Assembly: GCA_964393185.1 (NCBI GenBank)
Contig: CAYMSO010000012.1
Span: 1 to 41,579 of the forward strand
Source: CAYMSO01 sp964393185
Lineage (GTDB): Bacteria > Patescibacteriota > Dojkabacteria > J137
Direction: 5' to 3'
DNA length: 41,579 nucleotides
This document shows positions 39,685 to 41,579 of the stretch, one piece after another. The notes beneath the pieces were generated by a model. The model saw nothing but the letters and a program-made list of their open reading frames with translations. It was not told the origin of the DNA and ran no database searches. Position numbers and translations under genes: made by a program. The stretch's first letter is position 1. The number at the start of each line of letters is the position of its first letter.

Positions 39685-40026
39685 CTATCCCCAAAGTTCT
39701 TTTAATTCTCTAACCTCCACAACCTTACAAGGCTTAAAATATAAATCTCGTTCTATCGGTAAACCTAAAAGACCTCTAGTATTTTCTAGTTCTGAAAGCG
39801 TGAAATATCCATATTCTTTAAAATCACCGCTGTCGACAATACCAAAAAATTCAAATTCTTTGTAATCTCTTGTAATATCTGGAGCTGGCTGTCCTTCCAA
39901 TACATACCATGTAAAAGAGGAATCGGGAGTAAAATATTTAATATAAATAATTGCATCCCCGTTCTTTCCATCTTGTGCGTAAAGTTTTGGTAACTTGTTT
40001 ATAAGTTCTTGTGTTAGTAATTCCAT
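39685..40026 (-). CDS. DUF2958 family protein
   Basis: The 113-residue protein matches DUF2958: LPKLYAQDGKNGDAIIYIKY, FTPDSSFTWYVLEGQ, FFGIVDSGDF, GYFTLSELENTRG and LGLPIERDLYFKP. The family is common on plasmids and integrative elements and has no assigned function. It marks this end of the window as mobile-element backbone. Confidence 0.85.
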   Translation of the reverse strand: MELLTQELINKLPKLYAQDGKNGDAIIYIKYFTPDSSFTWYVLEGQPAPDITRDYKEFEFFGIVDSGDFKEYGYFTLSELENTRGLLGLPIERDLYFKPCKVVEVRELKELWG

Positions 40027-40036
40027 ATAATTAGAT

Positions 40037-40324
40037 TTAAAATAAAGTAAATTGAGTGAGCTGATTTAAAATCATAGGATTTTTCGAAATTAATTCATTT
40101 TCAAGTGTTTGGGCTAAATTTAAGACCTGATTTTGAATATCTTCCTCAAGTTCATTTTTGAAAATAAAATGTGAGCGATATCCAGTTTCAGATATTGTCT
40201 TCCCCCTAAACTCAAAATGATGAACTTGAACATCATCTGTATCTTTCCCAAAAGCTCCATAAGTGAATTTAATTTCAACTTCAAATCCTGATTTCAAAAC
40301 AAAATTAAATACTTTAGTATTCAT
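40037..40324 (-). CDS. Hypothetical protein
   Basis: The 95-residue protein has strands VFNFVLKSGFEVEIKFTYG and VQVHHFEFRGKTISETGYRS, and a helical end (DIQNQVLNLAQTLENELI). No family is recognised. It starts 23 bp from a repeated hairpin element and is 10 bp before the DUF2958 gene, so the two are probably co-transcribed. Confidence 0.55.
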   Translation of the reverse strand: MNTKVFNFVLKSGFEVEIKFTYGAFGKDTDDVQVHHFEFRGKTISETGYRSHFIFKNELEEDIQNQVLNLAQTLENELISKNPMILNQLTQFTLF

Positions 40325-40346
40325 AATTAGTTAATCTAAAAGTTAA

Positions 40347-40377
40347 AAGTGTTTTTTATACTGGTTATCGCTTCCAG
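40347..40377. repeat. Intergenic direct repeat, copy A
   Basis: AAGTGTTTTTTATACTGGTT then ATCGCTTCCAG. The copy at 41002-41031 differs by one T and one base. On the minus strand CTGG and CCAG pair around AAGCGATAA, so the transcript can form a small hairpin before a gene start. Confidence 0.7.
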
Positions 40378-40385
40378 ATATTGAA

Positions 40386-40814
40386 CTAATAAAGTTGAGA
40401 TTCTATAAACTTGATTTGTGGTGTCATTTCTTTGGCTCTTGTCTCTTCAATCTCTTTTATCCATCCAGAGATTTTCTTTATTGACTCTTCGTTACAGTCA
40501 TAACCAGAACACATATAATTTCCGTAAGTGTAAAAATTATCTGTGTCATTGATTATGTCTACTCCTAAGATGTCATCTATTTGATTTCTAGCTTCTTGTA
40601 GTACATATTCATAAGCCAAATAACAGATATCCAACTTACTAAAAGGTATTTGAGTTTCTTCGAAAAACTCTTCAACATAAACTGAAAAATCATTTTCTGA
40701 AATTTCTGCATCTGCTAAGACTTCGGCTGCTGCCTGTAGGTCTAAATAACCGAATGGCATTAATGCACTTGATAAGTCTTTTGTTAATTTTTCTTTTTCT
40801 TCTTGTGTTCTCAT
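40386..40814 (-). CDS. Hypothetical protein
   Basis: The 142-residue acidic protein is mainly helical (LTKDLSSALMPFGYLDLQAA, VEEFFEETQIPFSKLDICYL, QEARNQIDDILG). No family recognised. It lies between the two copies of the intergenic repeat. Confidence 0.55.
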   Translation of the reverse strand: MRTQEEKEKLTKDLSSALMPFGYLDLQAAAEVLADAEISENDFSVYVEEFFEETQIPFSKLDICYLAYEYVLQEARNQIDDILGVDIINDTDNFYTYGNYMCSGYDCNEESIKKISGWIKEIEETRAKEMTPQIKFIESQLY

Positions 40815-40877
40815 AATGTTAAAATTAATTGTTAAGTAAGTAATTGCTTGATATAGGGTAGTTTTCTTTCAAGGGAG

Positions 40878-40979
40878 CTATCCTATTTTTATTAGTTTAC
40901 GGTCTCCATCTATTTCAAAATGCAAACCTAATTTATAAAGTTTTAAGATTGTTGCTATTGTTAAAGTTTTTGTTTTCAT
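40878..40979 (-). CDS. Possible 33-residue peptide
   Basis: The minus strand from ATG 40979 to TAG at 40878 reads MKTKTLTIATILKLYKLGLH then FEIDGDRKLIKIG. Such 'LKLYKLG..FEIDGDRKLIKI' micro-proteins occur near mobile-element genes by my recollection. The frame is short and unsupported beyond composition, the spacing in the operon and the repeat element just upstream. Confidence 0.35.
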   Translation of the reverse strand: MKTKTLTIATILKLYKLGLHFEIDGDRKLIKIG

Positions 40980-41001
40980 TTGTTTAGTTTTAATAATTAA
41001 G

Positions 41002-41031
41002 AAGTGTTTTTATGCTGGTTATCGCTTCCAG
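41002..41031. repeat. Intergenic direct repeat, copy B
   Basis: AAGTGTTTTTATGCTGGTTA then TCGCTTCCAG, a near copy of 40347-40377, located between the single-stranded-DNA-binding gene and the 33-codon ORF. It keeps the CTGG/CCAG hairpin. Confidence 0.7.
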
Positions 41032-41040
41032 TAATTAAAG

Positions 41041-41397
41041 TTAATCTATTGAAACTTCATTCGGATCAATTGGGTTTTCGTCTTTCTCAATCTTTTGAAT
41101 TGCTAAAGCTCGTTTTACAATAATTTTGTAAGATTGTCTTTTTTCATCTTCTTTAGTTGTGTACTCTTCTATTTCAAAGTCTCCACTAACTAAAAGTAAT
41201 TGACCTTTATCAAAGTTGTTAGCTATTAATTTAGATAGCCCATTAAAAACTACTAATGTGTAGAAATTTGTTTTTTCTTCTCCAAGGTTCACTGCTAAAT
41301 TAACTTTTAAAAATTCTGTTTTTCCATCAGTTGATGTTTTAATTTCTGGTTTAGATGTTAAATAACCTAAGACCTCGATTGTTGCTGTATTTCTCAT
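41041..41397 (-). CDS. ssb: Single-stranded DNA-binding protein
   Basis: From ATG 41397 the 118-residue protein reads MRNTATIEVLGYLTSKPEIK, then FLKVNLAVNLGEEKTNFYTL and VVFNGLSKLIANNFDKGQLL, an OB fold of the SSB type (N-terminal strand, LAV strand, F..V.fnglae...y.kG). A longer start at 41448 adds a hydrophobic leader and is unlikely. The tail is short (ENPIDPNEVSID) and lacks the usual DDDIPF end. Plasmid and conjugative elements often carry such a copy. Confidence 0.8.
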   Translation of the reverse strand: MRNTATIEVLGYLTSKPEIKTSTDGKTEFLKVNLAVNLGEEKTNFYTLVVFNGLSKLIANNFDKGQLLLVSGDFEIEEYTTKEDEKRQSYKIIVKRALAIQKIEKDENPIDPNEVSID

Positions 41398-41579
41398 ATA
41401 TATAATAAAAAGTAATAAATAAATTAAGCATTGATTAAGGCTCAACACTCACCACCTATCAATTAACCTTCCTACATCTCCCGCCCTTCTTGGTTAGGAA
41501 GTTGTTTAGTATTCTTGTTAATCGCTATTAAATTGTTAATGTTCTAGTTAAGTAATAAAAATCATTCCCTTAACTAAAG
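41398..41579. other. Upstream region of ssb
   Basis: No gene is seen. CTTCCTA (41468-41474) and TAGGAAG (41495-41501) are inverted around 20 nt rich in C on the plus strand, a possible leader fold or operator for ssb. It is unsupported beyond the repeat. Confidence 0.3.

Noticed and set aside
1..41579. CRISPR arrays, rRNA or tRNA genes, and UGA recoding
   Set aside because: No regularly spaced repeats or RNA gene signatures were seen, and TGA is used as a normal stop (for example at 7138 and 8368).

Overview
The window looks like a low-GC bacterial chromosome segment, most likely from a candidate-phyla-radiation (Patescibacteria) organism. That placement is an inference. It rests on the AT-rich composition, densely packed genes with short A/T-rich spacers and few Shine-Dalgarno motifs, a large serine recombinase with a tiny overlapping upstream gene, and many small single-domain proteins. 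TAA, TAG and TGA all act as stops (for example TGA ends the genes at 7138 and 8368), so the code appears standard. No rRNA, tRNA or CRISPR array was seen.

Region 1 (1-512) is an internally deleted insertion-sequence relic with imperfect terminal inverted repeats and a scrambled transposase. Region 2 (521-9774) is a roughly 9.2-kb integrated island bounded by two copies of the 9-bp core TGGTGACCC. It carries a terminase-small-subunit-like protein, an Mrr-type endonuclease, an excisionase-like HTH, a type IIG restriction-methylation enzyme, a HEPN-like protein, an AbiJ/Abi_C-like protein, a MerR-like regulator and a large serine recombinase, so it reads as a mobile defence island. The reading frame continues through both cores. 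Excision should therefore replace the recombinase C-terminus with the 41 codons now stranded at 523-648. The interrupted host gene looks like a mazG-type nucleotide pyrophosphohydrolase.

Region 3 (9956-12305) is a convergent two-component pair whose 3' ends overlap by 17 bp. The kinase gene has a structured leader with a terminator-like hairpin 14 nt before its start codon. Region 4 (12306-29471, all minus strand) is a 17-kb run of 21 tightly packed genes. In transcription order they are: Gfo/Idh oxidoreductase, DegT/DnrJ aminotransferase, HypF, isochorismatase-like hydrolase, HypE, NUDIX, DUF2797, thymidylate-kinase-like, DnaQ-like exonuclease, thymidine-kinase-like, HAM1-like, 5'-3' exonuclease, NUDIX, HIT, 2H phosphoesterase, NUDIX, NUDIX, APH-type kinase, NUDIX-HIT fusion, nucleotidyltransferase and GNAT. 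Nearly all act on phosphorylated small molecules or nucleotides. HypE and HypF occur without HypA-D or a hydrogenase. This is the best candidate for an undescribed system: possibly synthesis, salvage or detoxification of an unusual amino-sugar or nucleotide-like compound.

Region 5 (29551-33811) holds small regulatory proteins (an orphan GreA C-terminal domain, XRE, HAD-like) and a plus-strand unit. That unit has a perfect consensus promoter, about 94 nt of non-coding sequence, an intrinsic terminator, a second perfect promoter overlapped by a palindrome, and a gene for a deoxyribosyltransferase-like domain joined to a ribbon-helix-helix-like tail. The decamer TTACACACGA recurs just downstream of the -10 of the promoter in front of the 33.8-kb gene, suggesting a small regulon. 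Region 6 (33953-38902) is a compact operon joining a CheY-like receiver, a polyprenyl synthase, a UbiA prenyltransferase and a 7TM histidine kinase. Region 7 (38914-41579) resembles plasmid or integrative-element backbone: RHH protein, DUF2958, small unknowns, single-stranded-DNA-binding protein, hairpin terminators and a repeated roughly 30-bp intergenic element.
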